From: Gammaproteobacteria bacterium
GTDB lineage: Bacteria; Pseudomonadota; Gammaproteobacteria; Thiohalomonadales; Thiohalomonadaceae
DNA: 41,038 bases
Direction: 5' to 3'
Assembly: GCA_003252455.1 (NCBI GenBank)
Contig: QKED01000028.1
Coordinates: forward strand, 1-41,038
A model generated the notes under the pieces. It was not told where the DNA came from, did not search any database, and worked only from the letters and a program-made list of their open reading frames with translations. Positions 32,851 through 41,038 of the stretch are shown in pieces. The stretch's first letter is position 1; every line of letters begins with the position of its first letter. The translations under genes were made by a program, and so were the position numbers.

Positions 32851-35010
32851 ATGGTCATTCAGCGCCCCTTGATCCCCGCCGTGCTCCTGCTCACCGCCGC
32901 TCTCATCCTGGTGTGGTGGACCACCCTCCCCCCCACCACGGTGTCGGTGCGCGAGGCACTCCCCACGCAGCAGACGACCGGTATCCATCTGCGCTTCGGG
33001 CACAACGTGCAGATCGACAGCTCCATGCACGCGGCGGCCCTACGCTACGCCCAGTTGGTCCACGAGCGCAGCGCGGGACAGGTGACCATCGAGGTGTTCC
33101 CCGCTCAGCAGCTCGGCAACGACCACCAGATGGTCGAGATGGCACGTCGGGGCGAGCTGGATATCCTGGTCACCCCGACGGCGAAGATGAGCGTGCCGGT
33201 CCCGGCCATGCAGTACGCCGACCTGCCCTTCTACTTCCCCACCAAGGAGGACCTCTACGCCATGCTCGATGGTGAGCCGGGACAGATGCTGTTGGAGCGT
33301 CTGCACGCCATCGGTCTGGTGGGGGTCACCTTCTGGGGCAACGGTTTCAAGCACTTCACCGCCAATCGCCCGCTGCTCGACCCACAGCAGTTCCAAGGCA
33401 TGCGCTTTCGGACCATGAAGAGTCGACTCATCATGGAGCAGTTCAGCGCCCTCGGCTCGACCCCGGTACCCATCGATTTCTATGCCACCCGCCAGGCCCT
33501 TGCCGACGGCGTGGTGGATGGCCAGGAGAATCCGCTCATCGCCATCTACAGCATGGGCTTTCACCAGGTGCAGAGTGACCTCACCCTGAGCGAGCACGCC
33601 TACCTGGGGTATGTCTTCTCGCTCAGCGCCAAGACCCTGGAACGCCTGCCTCCCGATGCCCGACAACTGTTGATCGACACGGCCAAAGAGCTCACCCCCT
33701 GGCAGCGTGAAGAGACCGAGAAGCGGGAACAGGAGCTGGTCGAGGCGATCCGCGCCAGTGGGACGCGGGTCCACACCCTAGGTACAGAGGCGAAGGAGGC
33801 GCTGGCCAAACGCCTGCGGCACATCCCCGAACGCATGGAGGCGACCCTCGGGCCGGCCCTCCTCTCCCTCACCGACGAGCTGCTCTACCGACGCCACCCA
33901 CTCCACCCGACCCCCATCACCATCGGCCTCAACAGCGACCTCTCCGGCGATGCACTGGTCGCAAGCCTGGCGATCAAGCGCGGTGCCCAATTGGCGATCG
34001 ACGAGATCAACGCCGCGGGCGGTGTGCTCGGTCGCCCCTTGCGCCTGTGGGCCGAGGACCATCGCGGCCTCCCCTCGCGCGGCATCACCAACCTGGAGGA
34101 GTTCATCGCCGATCCAGAGGTGGTCGCCGTCCTCACCGGCCTACACAGTCCGGTGGTACGCGCCAGCGTACCGCTCGCCTCCCACGCCCAAATGCCCCTC
34201 TTGGCCGCCTGGTCCGCCGCCGCCGAGGTGACCGAACACGGCCTGGCGCCCAACCCTGTGTTTCGCATCTCGGCCAACGACCGCCTCGTGGGGCCCTATC
34301 TGGCCGACTATATCGCCGCCCACGCCCAGCGCCCCGTGCTCCTGTACGAAAACACCCTATGGGGTCGTGGCAATCAGGAACAGCTACGCACCTCGCTGGC
34401 GCAACACAAACTCACCTTTGTGCACATGGAGAGCTTCAACCGGGGGGAGCGCGACCTCCAACCCCAGCTGCGCCGCATCCGCGAGCACCACCCCGACCTA
34501 CTGGTACTGGTGGCCAACCCGAGTGAGGGGCGCGAGGCCCTGCGGGCCCTCTCACAGCTACCCAACCGCTTCCCGGTGCTCTCGCATTGGGGGCTCAACG
34601 GGGTCGACTTCTGGGGCACCAGCCGTGAGATCCTGGAGACCATCGACCTCACCCTGTTCCAGACCTTCAACTTCAACGCCACGCAGCGCCCCCAAGCCGC
34701 CGCCCTGGCAGCCCGCTATCGCGCCCGCTATGGTCTAGAGGAGGACGAGGAGATCCTCGCCGCCCCCGGGGTCGGCCAGAGCTACGACCTGGTGCGCCTT
34801 CTGGCCATGGCCATCACCCAGGCAGGCAGTACCGAGCGCAGCACGGTGAGCCATGCACTGGAGCAGATCGGCGACTACGACGGGGTGATCAAACACTATC
34901 GCGCGCCCTTCGATGCCGAGCGGCACGATGCCCTCGACACCCTCGACTATCACCTGGTGCACTACGATGAACACGGCCACCTGATCCCCATCGGCAACCG
35001 CGCCCCATGA
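32851..35010 (+). CDS. Fusion of TRAP-type (DctP) and branched-chain-amino-acid-type (LivJ) solute-binding domains, 719 aa
   Basis: A single N-terminal membrane helix (about residues 8-25) anchors the protein. Residues about 45-340 are a DctP-type TRAP binding domain: [20 protein letters not shown], then [20 protein letters not shown] and [18 protein letters not shown], with [13 protein letters not shown]. Residues about 353-700 are a type I periplasmic fold (Peripla_BP_6): [38 protein letters not shown]-like segments and [18 protein letters not shown]. No permease genes are nearby. Its stop overlaps the start of a hybrid histidine kinase gene by 4 nt, so it is more likely a sensor input than a transporter part. 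One polypeptide carrying both folds is unusual. Confidence 0.92.
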   Translation: MVIQRPLIPAVLLLTAALILVWWTTLPPTTVSVREALPTQQTTGIHLRFGHNVQIDSSMHAAALRYAQLVHERSAGQVTIEVFPAQQLGNDHQMVEMARRGELDILVTPTAKMSVPVPAMQYADLPFYFPTKEDLYAMLDGEPGQMLLERLHAIGLVGVTFWGNGFKHFTANRPLLDPQQFQGMRFRTMKSRLIMEQFSALGSTPVPIDFYATRQALADGVVDGQENPLIAIYSMGFHQVQSDLTLSEHAYLGYVFSLSAKTLERLPPDARQLLIDTAKELTPWQREETEKREQELVEAIRASGTRVHTLGTEAKEALAKRLRHIPERMEATLGPALLSLTDELLYRRHPLHPTPITIGLNSDLSGDALVASLAIKRGAQLAIDEINAAGGVLGRPLRLWAEDHRGLPSRGITNLEEFIADPEVVAVLTGLHSPVVRASVPLASHAQMPLLAAWSAAAEVTEHGLAPNPVFRISANDRLVGPYLADYIAAHAQRPVLLYENTLWGRGNQEQLRTSLAQHKLTFVHMESFNRGERDLQPQLRRIREHHPDLLVLVANPSEGREALRALSQLPNRFPVLSHWGLNGVDFWGTSREILETIDLTLFQTFNFNATQRPQAAALAARYRARYGLEEDEEILAAPGVGQSYDLVRLLAMAITQAGSTERSTVSHALEQIGDYDGVIKHYRAPFDAERHDALDTLDYHLVHYDEHGHLIPIGNRAP

Positions 35011-38000
35011 GTCAGACAACGGCACCCCAGCAACGCATCCAGCGCCGCGTGATCGGCAGCGTGGCCGGGTTTATCGCCCTCTCCATGCTGCTCATCACCC
35101 TGCTGAGCGCCGTGTTGCTGCAAAACCAGTTGAGCCGGCAGATGGACAACCTGCTCGACACCCTCGCCGACTCGGCCCAGTTGATGCTCGAACGGCACAT
35201 CGGGTATCTGGTCGAAAACACCCAACACCTGACGGAAAACCCCTTCGTCATCAACGGTCTGATGGACCCCACGGGGCGCCAGACCTACCTCCCGCAGCTG
35301 GTCAACAACTTTGCCACCGGGCGCGACGTACTCTCCTTCGCCATGCTCGACTTCGACGCCCGACCACTCTTCTTGAGTGGTCGTGAGAGCGTCAGCTACA
35401 ACGAGTCGAGCGAACTGCGCCGCGCCTTGGCCCTGGGTGAGGTGGCGCTCTACATCGACGGCAGACGCAAGACCCTGGTGGTGGTCGCCCCCATCAGCTA
35501 CTACGCCACCACCCAAGGGGCATTGGTGGTCGAGTTCGACCTCCTCGCGCTGGTCCAACGCAGCAGTCTGCAGGGGCACGAACACCTCTACCGCCTCGAT
35601 CAGGCGGGTCAGGCGCTGCTCAGCATCAATCAGATGGAACAGACCGATTACGCCCTGGTGCGCCACAGCCCTGACAACCATCTGCCCTATCAACAGAGCC
35701 TCAACCTCTATCTCACCCTCGGCCTCCCGGAGAGCCACTTCAGCGCCCCGGTGGGTACCGCCCTCACCCGCTTGGCGCTGCTCAGCACCCTGCTGACCCT
35801 CGCCGCCGTATTCGTCTCCGCCTGGGTCGGTAACACCATCACCGCCCCCATCCTCACCCTCTACCGGCGGGTCAAGGGCGAGGATGTGGCACACCCCAAT
35901 TGCAGCCCCCTGGGTACCGACGACGAACTGGAGGAGCTGGCGCGCGCCTTCGACCAGCGCACCACCGACCTGCGCGCCATCCAAGACGACCTCGAAGTGC
36001 GCGTGCAACTACGCACGCGCGAACTCTCCGCCACCAGCCGCGCCCTCGCCGAGAGCCGCACCATCCTCGAACGGGCCCAGGAGATGACCCACCTGGGGAG
36101 CTGGGTGTGGGAGCTCGGTAGCGACAAGCAGACCTGGTCCGACGAGGTGTTTCGCATCTTCGCGCTCGACCCCGAGCGCGACACGGCCTCGCGCGAGGTC
36201 CTCTCACGCTGCATCCATCCCGACGACCGCGAACGGGTCGAAGAGCGCTTTCGCAGCCTGCTCATCGACGAGGTGCGCCGCATCAGCGTCGAGCACCGCC
36301 TGCTCCTCGCCGATGGTCGCCAACGCCATGTGCAGCAGGTGGTACAACTGCAACTCGACAGCCACGGCCACCCCGAGCGCCTGCTCGGCGCCATGCTCGA
36401 CATCACCGAACGCAAACAGGTGCAACTGGAGCTGGAGTGGGCCAAGCAACAGGCCGAGTCGGCCAACCGCGCCAAGTCCGAGTTCCTGGCCAATATGAGC
36501 CATGAGATCCGCACCCCGCTCAACGTAGTCATCGGCATGTCGCACCTGGCCCTGGAGGGGGAGCTACGCCCGCGCCAGCGCAACTACATCCTCAAGGTGC
36601 ACAGCTCCGCAGTGGCCCTGCTCGGCCTGCTCAACGACATCCTCGACTTCTCGCGCATCGAGGCACACAAGCTCACCATCGAGGCGATCGAGTTCGACCT
36701 GCACGAGACCCTCGGTCAGCTCTCCACCCTGGTCGGTTACCAGGCCGAGGAGAAGGGGCTGGAGCTGCTCTTCGACATCCCCCGCGACCTACCCCACCGC
36801 CTCATCGGCGACCCCCTGCGCCTCGGCCAAGTACTGGCCAACCTCGGCTACAACGCGGTCAAGTTCACCGAGAAGGGGGAGGTGGTGATCCAGGTCAGCG
36901 AGCATCAACGCAGCCACCACACGGTCCACCTACTATTCAGCGTACGCGACACCGGCATCGGCATCAGCCAAGAGCAACAGTCGCGTCTCTTCCGCGAATT
37001 CTCCCAGGCCGACACCTCCACCACCCGCCGCTATGGCGGCAGCGGCCTCGGCCTGGTCATCGCCCGCAGCCTGGTCGAGCTGATGGGCGGCCGCCTCTGG
37101 CTCGAAAGCACCCCCGGGCGCGGCAGCACTTTCTCCTTCGAGCTAAAGCTGCCCCTGGCCGGCAAGAGCTACACCCCCTCGCTCACCGCCCTACCGTTGT
37201 TACACAACATCCGTCTACTCATCGTCGACGACAACAAGGCGGCACGCCACATCCTCACGCGCATGGCCAAGGCCCTCGGCCTGCGCCCCGACGCCGTCCC
37301 AGGCTGCGACGAGGCCCTCGCCGCGCTGCAGACGGCCAACCAGACCGATGACCCCTACCGCGTAGTGCTGATGGATTGGCGCATGCCCGGGCTCGATGGG
37401 GTCCTCTGCTCGCAGGCGCTGGCGGACTGTAGCGCGGCGCCCGAAAGCCCGCTGCCACGCGTGATCCTCGTCAGTGCCCGCGACTTCTCCGACCTGCAGA
37501 GCCACGCGGCGATCCACGCCACCCTGAGCAAACCGGTCACCCCCTCCAACCTACACGAGGCGCTACTCGCCGCTATCGGCATCAGTGCCCCGGCCAAAGA
37601 CGCACTCAGCACCGAGAAGGAGGCGGAGCGCCGCGCCGAGCAGCAGCTCAGCGGCGCCCACCTGCTATTGGTGGAGGACAACGCCCTCAACCAGGAGCTG
37701 GCGCGCGACCTGCTCGCCCGTGTCGGGGTCAGCCTCAGCGTCGCCAATCACGGCAAGGAGGCGCTGGCGCTCCTCGAACAGGAGACCTTCGACGGCGTAC
37801 TGATGGACCTGCAGATGCCGGTGATGGATGGTTACAGTGCCACCCGCGCGATCCGCACCAACCCCGACTACGCCGGGCTACCGATCATCGCCATGACCGC
37901 CAACGTCATGGCCGGTGACCGCGAGCGGGCCCTGGAGGCGGGGATGGACGACCAGATCGGTAAACCGCTCGACCCCCACCTGATGCTCCTCACCCTGGCT

Positions 38001-38696
38001 CAGTGGATCACACCCAAGGCCCAGGCGCGGGTCCCACCGACGGCGGAGAAGGCCCCACGCCTCACGCTCCCCACCCGTATCGAGGGGCTCGACCTCAGTC
38101 AGGCCATCTACAACACCCACGGCCAGAGCAGCACCCTGCTCAAGCTGCTACGCCTGTTCCGCAGCGAGCAGCGGGCGTTCGTCGACCAGATGGCGGCGGC
38201 GCTGGCAGAGGGTGACCACACCACCGCCACCCGCCTGGCCCACACCCTCAAGGGGATCAGTGCCACCCTCGGCGCCCACGACATCGCCGAGTCGGCCAAA
38301 CGGCTAGAGAGCGAGTGTCGCAATCAGGCCGAGGCGTCCGTAATCGAGGCGGCACTCAAGCCGCTCGCCGCGCAGCTCACCGAGCTGCTCGACCACCTCG
38401 ACACGCTCGACCTGGAGCAGATCCCAGAGCCGCCCGTGGCCCCCATGGACAGCGCCACCCTGGAGTCGCGGCTCGAAAGATTAGAGCAGTTGCTAGAGAG
38501 CTACGACACCGAGGCGGTGGATCTCATCGAGGAGCTGGTCGAGCAATTGGCAGGCAGCAGATGGCGTGGTGACCTGATAGACTTACAGCGTCTGGTCGAC
38601 AACTTCGACTTCAAAAGCGCCAAGAGTGGCGTCGCCCGGCTGCGACTGAACATGGCCACCACACCCAAAGACGCCAATGGACGAGAACCCGCATGA
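35007..38696 (+). CDS. Hybrid sensor histidine kinase with PAS, two receivers and HPt, 1229 aa
   Basis: Domains in order: membrane helix (about 15-38), a periplasmic region of about 215 residues, second helix (254-278), HAMP (about 280-330), PAS (about 346-472, [19 protein letters not shown]), HisKA (His499 in [10 protein letters not shown]), HATPase (DTGIGIS and GGSGLGL), receiver 1 (Asp741-742, Asp790, LSKPV), receiver 2 (Glu890-Asp891, Asp934, GKPLD) and HPt (His1079 in AHTLKG). A helical tail of about 100 residues follows. All catalytic residues seem intact, so a full phosphorelay is possible. The start overlaps the binding-protein gene (ATGA) and the stop overlaps the HD-GYP gene. Ligand binding by the fusion protein is the likely input. 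Confidence 0.95.
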   Translation: MSQTTAPQQRIQRRVIGSVAGFIALSMLLITLLSAVLLQNQLSRQMDNLLDTLADSAQLMLERHIGYLVENTQHLTENPFVINGLMDPTGRQTYLPQLVNNFATGRDVLSFAMLDFDARPLFLSGRESVSYNESSELRRALALGEVALYIDGRRKTLVVVAPISYYATTQGALVVEFDLLALVQRSSLQGHEHLYRLDQAGQALLSINQMEQTDYALVRHSPDNHLPYQQSLNLYLTLGLPESHFSAPVGTALTRLALLSTLLTLAAVFVSAWVGNTITAPILTLYRRVKGEDVAHPNCSPLGTDDELEELARAFDQRTTDLRAIQDDLEVRVQLRTRELSATSRALAESRTILERAQEMTHLGSWVWELGSDKQTWSDEVFRIFALDPERDTASREVLSRCIHPDDRERVEERFRSLLIDEVRRISVEHRLLLADGRQRHVQQVVQLQLDSHGHPERLLGAMLDITERKQVQLELEWAKQQAESANRAKSEFLANMSHEIRTPLNVVIGMSHLALEGELRPRQRNYILKVHSSAVALLGLLNDILDFSRIEAHKLTIEAIEFDLHETLGQLSTLVGYQAEEKGLELLFDIPRDLPHRLIGDPLRLGQVLANLGYNAVKFTEKGEVVIQVSEHQRSHHTVHLLFSVRDTGIGISQEQQSRLFREFSQADTSTTRRYGGSGLGLVIARSLVELMGGRLWLESTPGRGSTFSFELKLPLAGKSYTPSLTALPLLHNIRLLIVDDNKAARHILTRMAKALGLRPDAVPGCDEALAALQTANQTDDPYRVVLMDWRMPGLDGVLCSQALADCSAAPESPLPRVILVSARDFSDLQSHAAIHATLSKPVTPSNLHEALLAAIGISAPAKDALSTEKEAERRAEQQLSGAHLLLVEDNALNQELARDLLARVGVSLSVANHGKEALALLEQETFDGVLMDLQMPVMDGYSATRAIRTNPDYAGLPIIAMTANVMAGDRERALEAGMDDQIGKPLDPHLMLLTLAQWITPKAQARVPPTAEKAPRLTLPTRIEGLDLSQAIYNTHGQSSTLLKLLRLFRSEQRAFVDQMAAALAEGDHTTATRLAHTLKGISATLGAHDIAESAKRLESECRNQAEASVIEAALKPLAAQLTELLDHLDTLDLEQIPEPPVAPMDSATLESRLERLEQLLESYDTEAVDLIEELVEQLAGSRWRGDLIDLQRLVDNFDFKSAKSGVARLRLNMATTPKDANGREPA

Positions 38697-39775
38697 GTCA
38701 GGAACTCCCTACCATCCTCATCGTCGATGACACCCCGGAGAATCTGGAGCTGATGCGCCAGATCCTGCGCGGTGGGTACAAGCTCAAGGCAGCCCTGGAT
38801 GGCGACACCGCGATCAAACTGGCCGCGACCCTGCCCACCCCCGACCTCATCCTGCTCGACGTGATGATGCCCGGGCTCGATGGTTACGAGGTCTGCACCC
38901 TGCTCAAGCAGAACCCGATCACCGCCCCCATCCCGGTGATCTTCGTCACCGCCCTCGACCGCAGCAGCGACGAGATGCGCGGCCTCGACCTCGGCGCGGT
39001 GGACTACATCACCAAACCACTCATCCCCGAACTCCTGCTCGCCCGCGTACGCACCCACATCGAGCTACGCCGCCACCAGGAGCACCTGGAGTCGCTGGTG
39101 GCGCAGCGTACCGAGGAGCTGGCCCTGACCCAACAGGTGACCATCGAGGCGCTGGCCACCCTCGCCGAGCACCGTGACCCCGACACCGGCGGCCACATCA
39201 AGCGCACACAGAACTACGTGCGCCTCCTTGCCGAGCTGGCCAGCGACCACACCGACTACAGCGAGCACCTCGACGAGGAGATGATCGAACTCTGCTACCG
39301 CACCGCCCCCCTACACGACATCGGCAAGGTAGCGGTGCCCGACCCGATCCTGCTCAAGGCCGGGCGCCTCACCGAGGCAGAGTTCAACACCATGAAGCTG
39401 CACGTGAAGTACGGCGCCGATGCCCTGCAGATCGCCTCGGATCAGGTGCACAGCAGCCGCTTTTTACAGGTCGCCCGCGAACTGATCCTGACCCACCACG
39501 AACAGTGGGACGGCAACGGCTACCCCAAGGGGCTCAAGGGCGAGGAGATCCCCCTCAGCGGTCGGCTGATGGCCCTGGCCGATGTGTACGACGCCCTCAT
39601 CAGCGAGCGCGTCTACAAACCCGCCATCCCCCACGACAGTGCCGTCGCCATCATCACCCAGGGGCGCGGTACCCACTTCGACCCACGCCTGGTCGACCTC
39701 TTCACCGAACACCACCAACGTTTCTGGGAGATCGCCCAGCACTACACCCAGCACAAGGGAGAGGAGGAGGTCTAA
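38693..39775 (+). CDS. Response regulator with HD-GYP cyclic-di-GMP phosphodiesterase domain (RpfG type), 360 aa
   Basis: The receiver (about residues 7-120) has IVDDTPENL, phospho-Asp in [14 protein letters not shown] and the ITKPL Lys. A helical linker (about 121-150) leads to the HD-GYP domain, with [14 protein letters not shown], the HD pair in [20 protein letters not shown] and the signature [16 protein letters not shown]. These enzymes hydrolyse cyclic-di-GMP to pGpG or GMP and bind two or three metals. It overlaps the kinase gene by 4 nt (ATGA), so its receiver is the natural target of that phosphorelay. Its output would lower cyclic-di-GMP, opposing the GGDEF protein at 13125-13997. 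Confidence 0.95.
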   Translation: MSQELPTILIVDDTPENLELMRQILRGGYKLKAALDGDTAIKLAATLPTPDLILLDVMMPGLDGYEVCTLLKQNPITAPIPVIFVTALDRSSDEMRGLDLGAVDYITKPLIPELLLARVRTHIELRRHQEHLESLVAQRTEELALTQQVTIEALATLAEHRDPDTGGHIKRTQNYVRLLAELASDHTDYSEHLDEEMIELCYRTAPLHDIGKVAVPDPILLKAGRLTEAEFNTMKLHVKYGADALQIASDQVHSSRFLQVARELILTHHEQWDGNGYPKGLKGEEIPLSGRLMALADVYDALISERVYKPAIPHDSAVAIITQGRGTHFDPRLVDLFTEHHQRFWEIAQHYTQHKGEEEV

Positions 39776-39967
39776 GCGCCCCCCCACCATGACGTGCGAC
39801 GATTTCCCCATCGACGGTTTCGACATTTTCCCGCTCGGACACTTGCCAAGAGGCACCGAATCGCTATGCTAGGAACCAACTTCCGGCATGTTATGTCATA
39901 AGGGAAGGTCCGCTCACCGGCGGCAACCATGAATACCTCTCAACCCGTAGAGAATCAGGAGCAAGGA

Positions 39968-40636
39968 ATGAACCAGAACGAACAGGTCCTTCACCCATCA
40001 GCGGAGTCCGCGCTTGCCACCAACAAGCTGATCCGCAACACCTACACCCTCCTCTCCATGACGCTGTTCTTCAGCGCCGTCATGGCGGCGGTCTCCACCT
40101 TCATCCGTATGCCCCCCTTCACCTATCTGGTGTGCATGGGCATCGCCATGCTGATGATCTGGCTGGTGCTGCCACGTACCGCCAACTCCGGTGCCGGCAT
40201 CGGTGTGGTCTTCGGTATCACCGGCCTGATGGGCTTCGGCCTCGGCCCCCTGCTCAACCTCTACCTGGGGCTACCCAACGGCCCGCAGCTGGTGGGCACC
40301 GCCCTCGTGGGTACCGGCGCCATCTTCCTCGGCCTCTCCGGCTACGCCCTGACCAGCCGCAAGAACTTCAGCTTCATGGGTGGCTTCCTCATGAGTGGCC
40401 TGCTGGTGGTGCTGCTCGCCGCGCTGGCGAACATCTTCTTCGCCATCCCGGCCCTCTCGCTGGCCATCAGCGCCGTGGTGATCCTGCTCATGAGCGGCTT
40501 CATCCTCTATGACACCAGCAACATGATCCACGAGCCCAACGGCAACTACCTGATCATGACCGTGAACCTCTACCTCAACATCTTCAACATCTTCGTGCAC
40601 CTGCTGCACCTGCTCGGCTTCGCCTCCGACGACTGA
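39968..40636 (+). CDS. Bax inhibitor-1 (BI-1/YccA) family membrane protein, 222 aa
   Basis: Seven hydrophobic helices begin at about residue 22 after NKLIRNTYTLLSMTLFFSAV, the family N-terminal signature. Later landmarks are GLGPLLNLYLG, SGYALTSRKNFSFMGGFL, ILYDTSNMIHEPNGNYLIMT and VNLYLNIFNIFVHLLHLLG, with the Asp and Glu/Asn residues of the known proton or calcium leak site. YccA in E. coli modulates FtsH. ATG 39968 is chosen because AGGAG lies 6 nt upstream; an ATG 13 codons earlier (39929) has a poor site. It is followed by a hairpin and a 59-residue gene. Confidence 0.93.
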   Translation: MNQNEQVLHPSAESALATNKLIRNTYTLLSMTLFFSAVMAAVSTFIRMPPFTYLVCMGIAMLMIWLVLPRTANSGAGIGVVFGITGLMGFGLGPLLNLYLGLPNGPQLVGTALVGTGAIFLGLSGYALTSRKNFSFMGGFLMSGLLVVLLAALANIFFAIPALSLAISAVVILLMSGFILYDTSNMIHEPNGNYLIMTVNLYLNIFNIFVHLLHLLGFASDD

Positions 40637-40659
40637 GCCTGAACAGGTACGATGCCACA

Positions 40660-40688
40660 GCCGAGCCCCGCCCAGCGCGGGGCTCGGC
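40660..40688. terminator. Hairpin after the BI-1 gene
   Basis: GCCGAGCCCCGC and GCGGGGCTCGGC pair over 12 bases with a CCAGC loop, 24 nt after the stop, followed by GTCTCT. A likely partial terminator before the small downstream gene. Confidence 0.6.
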
Positions 40689-40722
40689 GTCTCTAGCCCC
40701 ACTTAAGAAAGGAGTACTGGGT

Positions 40723-40902
40723 ATGGATTGGTTGAAGATCGGCTCCGCCCTGCTGCTGGGCACGATGGTCATCTTAGTCTGGCCACAGGCGATGAAGATG
40801 CTCAAAGAGAGCCCCAAGGGGAGTAGCGATGACTGGAAGGGGGCACTACTCCCCATCGCCCTGGTGGTCGGGTTCGTACTGCTGCTGATGGCCATGGTTT
40901 AA
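40723..40902 (+). CDS. Small two-helix membrane protein, 59 aa
   Basis: The frame runs from ATG 40723 to TAA 40900-40902, with AAAGGAG 9 nt upstream. Residues 5-20 (KIGSALLLGTMVILVW) and 42-58 (LLPIALVVGFVLLLMAM) are hydrophobic, joined by a polar loop PQAMKMLKESPKGSSDDWKG. Composition and ribosome site are those of a real gene. It lies about 35 nt behind the hairpin of the BI-1 gene and may be coexpressed at lower level. No family is recognised. Confidence 0.75.
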   Translation: MDWLKIGSALLLGTMVILVWPQAMKMLKESPKGSSDDWKGALLPIALVVGFVLLLMAMV

Positions 40903-40909
40903 CGGCCTG

Positions 40910-40958
40910 CCCCCAGAAACGCCAAGGGCCTAGTTTGGGCCCTTGGCGTTTCTGGGGG
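40910..40958. terminator. 21-bp perfect stem-loop between convergent genes
   Basis: CCCCCAGAAACGCCAAGGGCC pairs with its exact complement at 40938-40958, leaving a 7-nt loop. No T-run follows, but the length and placement behind both the 59-residue gene and the minus-strand frame at the window edge suit a bidirectional terminator. Confidence 0.75.
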
Positions 40959-40972
40959 GTGATGTAACGAGG

Positions 40973-41038
40973 CTAAGCGGCTTCTACAGACGCACCCTTC
41001 GCACAGGTTCGACGACGACGCAACGCCCCGAGCAACCC
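40973..41038 (-). CDS. Possible C-terminal tail of a PEP-CTERM-like gene, partial
   Basis: A minus-strand frame enters from the right edge and ends at TAG (40973-40975). The visible 21 residues begin GLLGALRRRR, matching the end of the membrane helix and basic cluster of exosortase or rhombosortase sorting signals, then have a short polar tail. Only 22 codons are visible and one other frame is also open, so this is tentative. Confidence 0.4.
   Translation of the reverse strand, partial: GLLGALRRRRTCAKGASVEAA

Overview
The window is dense, GC-rich DNA of a free-living Gram-negative bacterium. I infer a gammaproteobacterium, possibly from the Chromatiales or another sulfur-oxidising group. The reasons are a KefF/KefC pair, YfdX, YheT and BI-1 family proteins, a PEP-CTERM protein, an NtrC-type activator and many lipoprotein or signal-peptide genes. 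No rRNA, convincing tRNA, CRISPR array, insertion sequence or phage gene was seen, so this looks like chromosome. The genus cannot be settled by eye.

Layout. 1-2293: the end of a CHAT-domain gene, a coupled exported helical-repeat protein and a small zinc-ribbon membrane protein. 2294-8457: a probable envelope-stress locus. An exported YfdX protein and an exported Hsp20 flank a histidine kinase / NtrC-type sigma54 activator operon. Both flanking genes carry a GGCAC-N5-GTGCC element with the exact -24/-12 spacing of sigma54 promoters. 8497-13997: mixed single genes (PEP-CTERM protein, tandem HIRAN proteins, CAP-domain lipoprotein plus YheT-like hydrolase, a membrane protein, a diguanylate cyclase). 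14039-20824: a methyltransferase with a regulatory domain, then a divergent overlapping operon of trypsin-like protease, exported DUF3352-like protein and FG-GAP/VCBS protein. 20917-23305: kefF-kefC. 23431-25127: a SET-domain protein translationally coupled to a fold-type III PLP decarboxylase homologue lacking canonical active-site residues. 25593-28314: an isolated hypE and a kinase-like/metallophosphoesterase fusion. 28489-31089: a conservon-like operon (receiver/winged-helix-like protein, CvnD-like GTPase, two Roadblock/LC7 proteins). 31448-32089: adk. 32090-32850: an AT-rich gap with two perfect DnaA boxes. 32851-39775: a three-gene signalling operon (a TRAP-type binding domain fused to a LivJ-type binding domain, a large hybrid histidine kinase with HPt, and an HD-GYP response regulator). 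39968-41038: a BI-1 family protein, a 59-residue membrane protein and the possible tail of a PEP-CTERM-like gene.

The best candidates for undescribed biology are (a) the YfdX/Hsp20 regulon around the sigma54 two-component system, (b) the double solute-binding fusion feeding a phosphorelay with a cyclic-di-GMP phosphodiesterase output, (c) the SET plus altered-decarboxylase pair, and (d) the conservon-like GTPase/Roadblock module beside a kinase-phosphoesterase fusion. All functional statements come from reading motifs by eye; no database search was possible.
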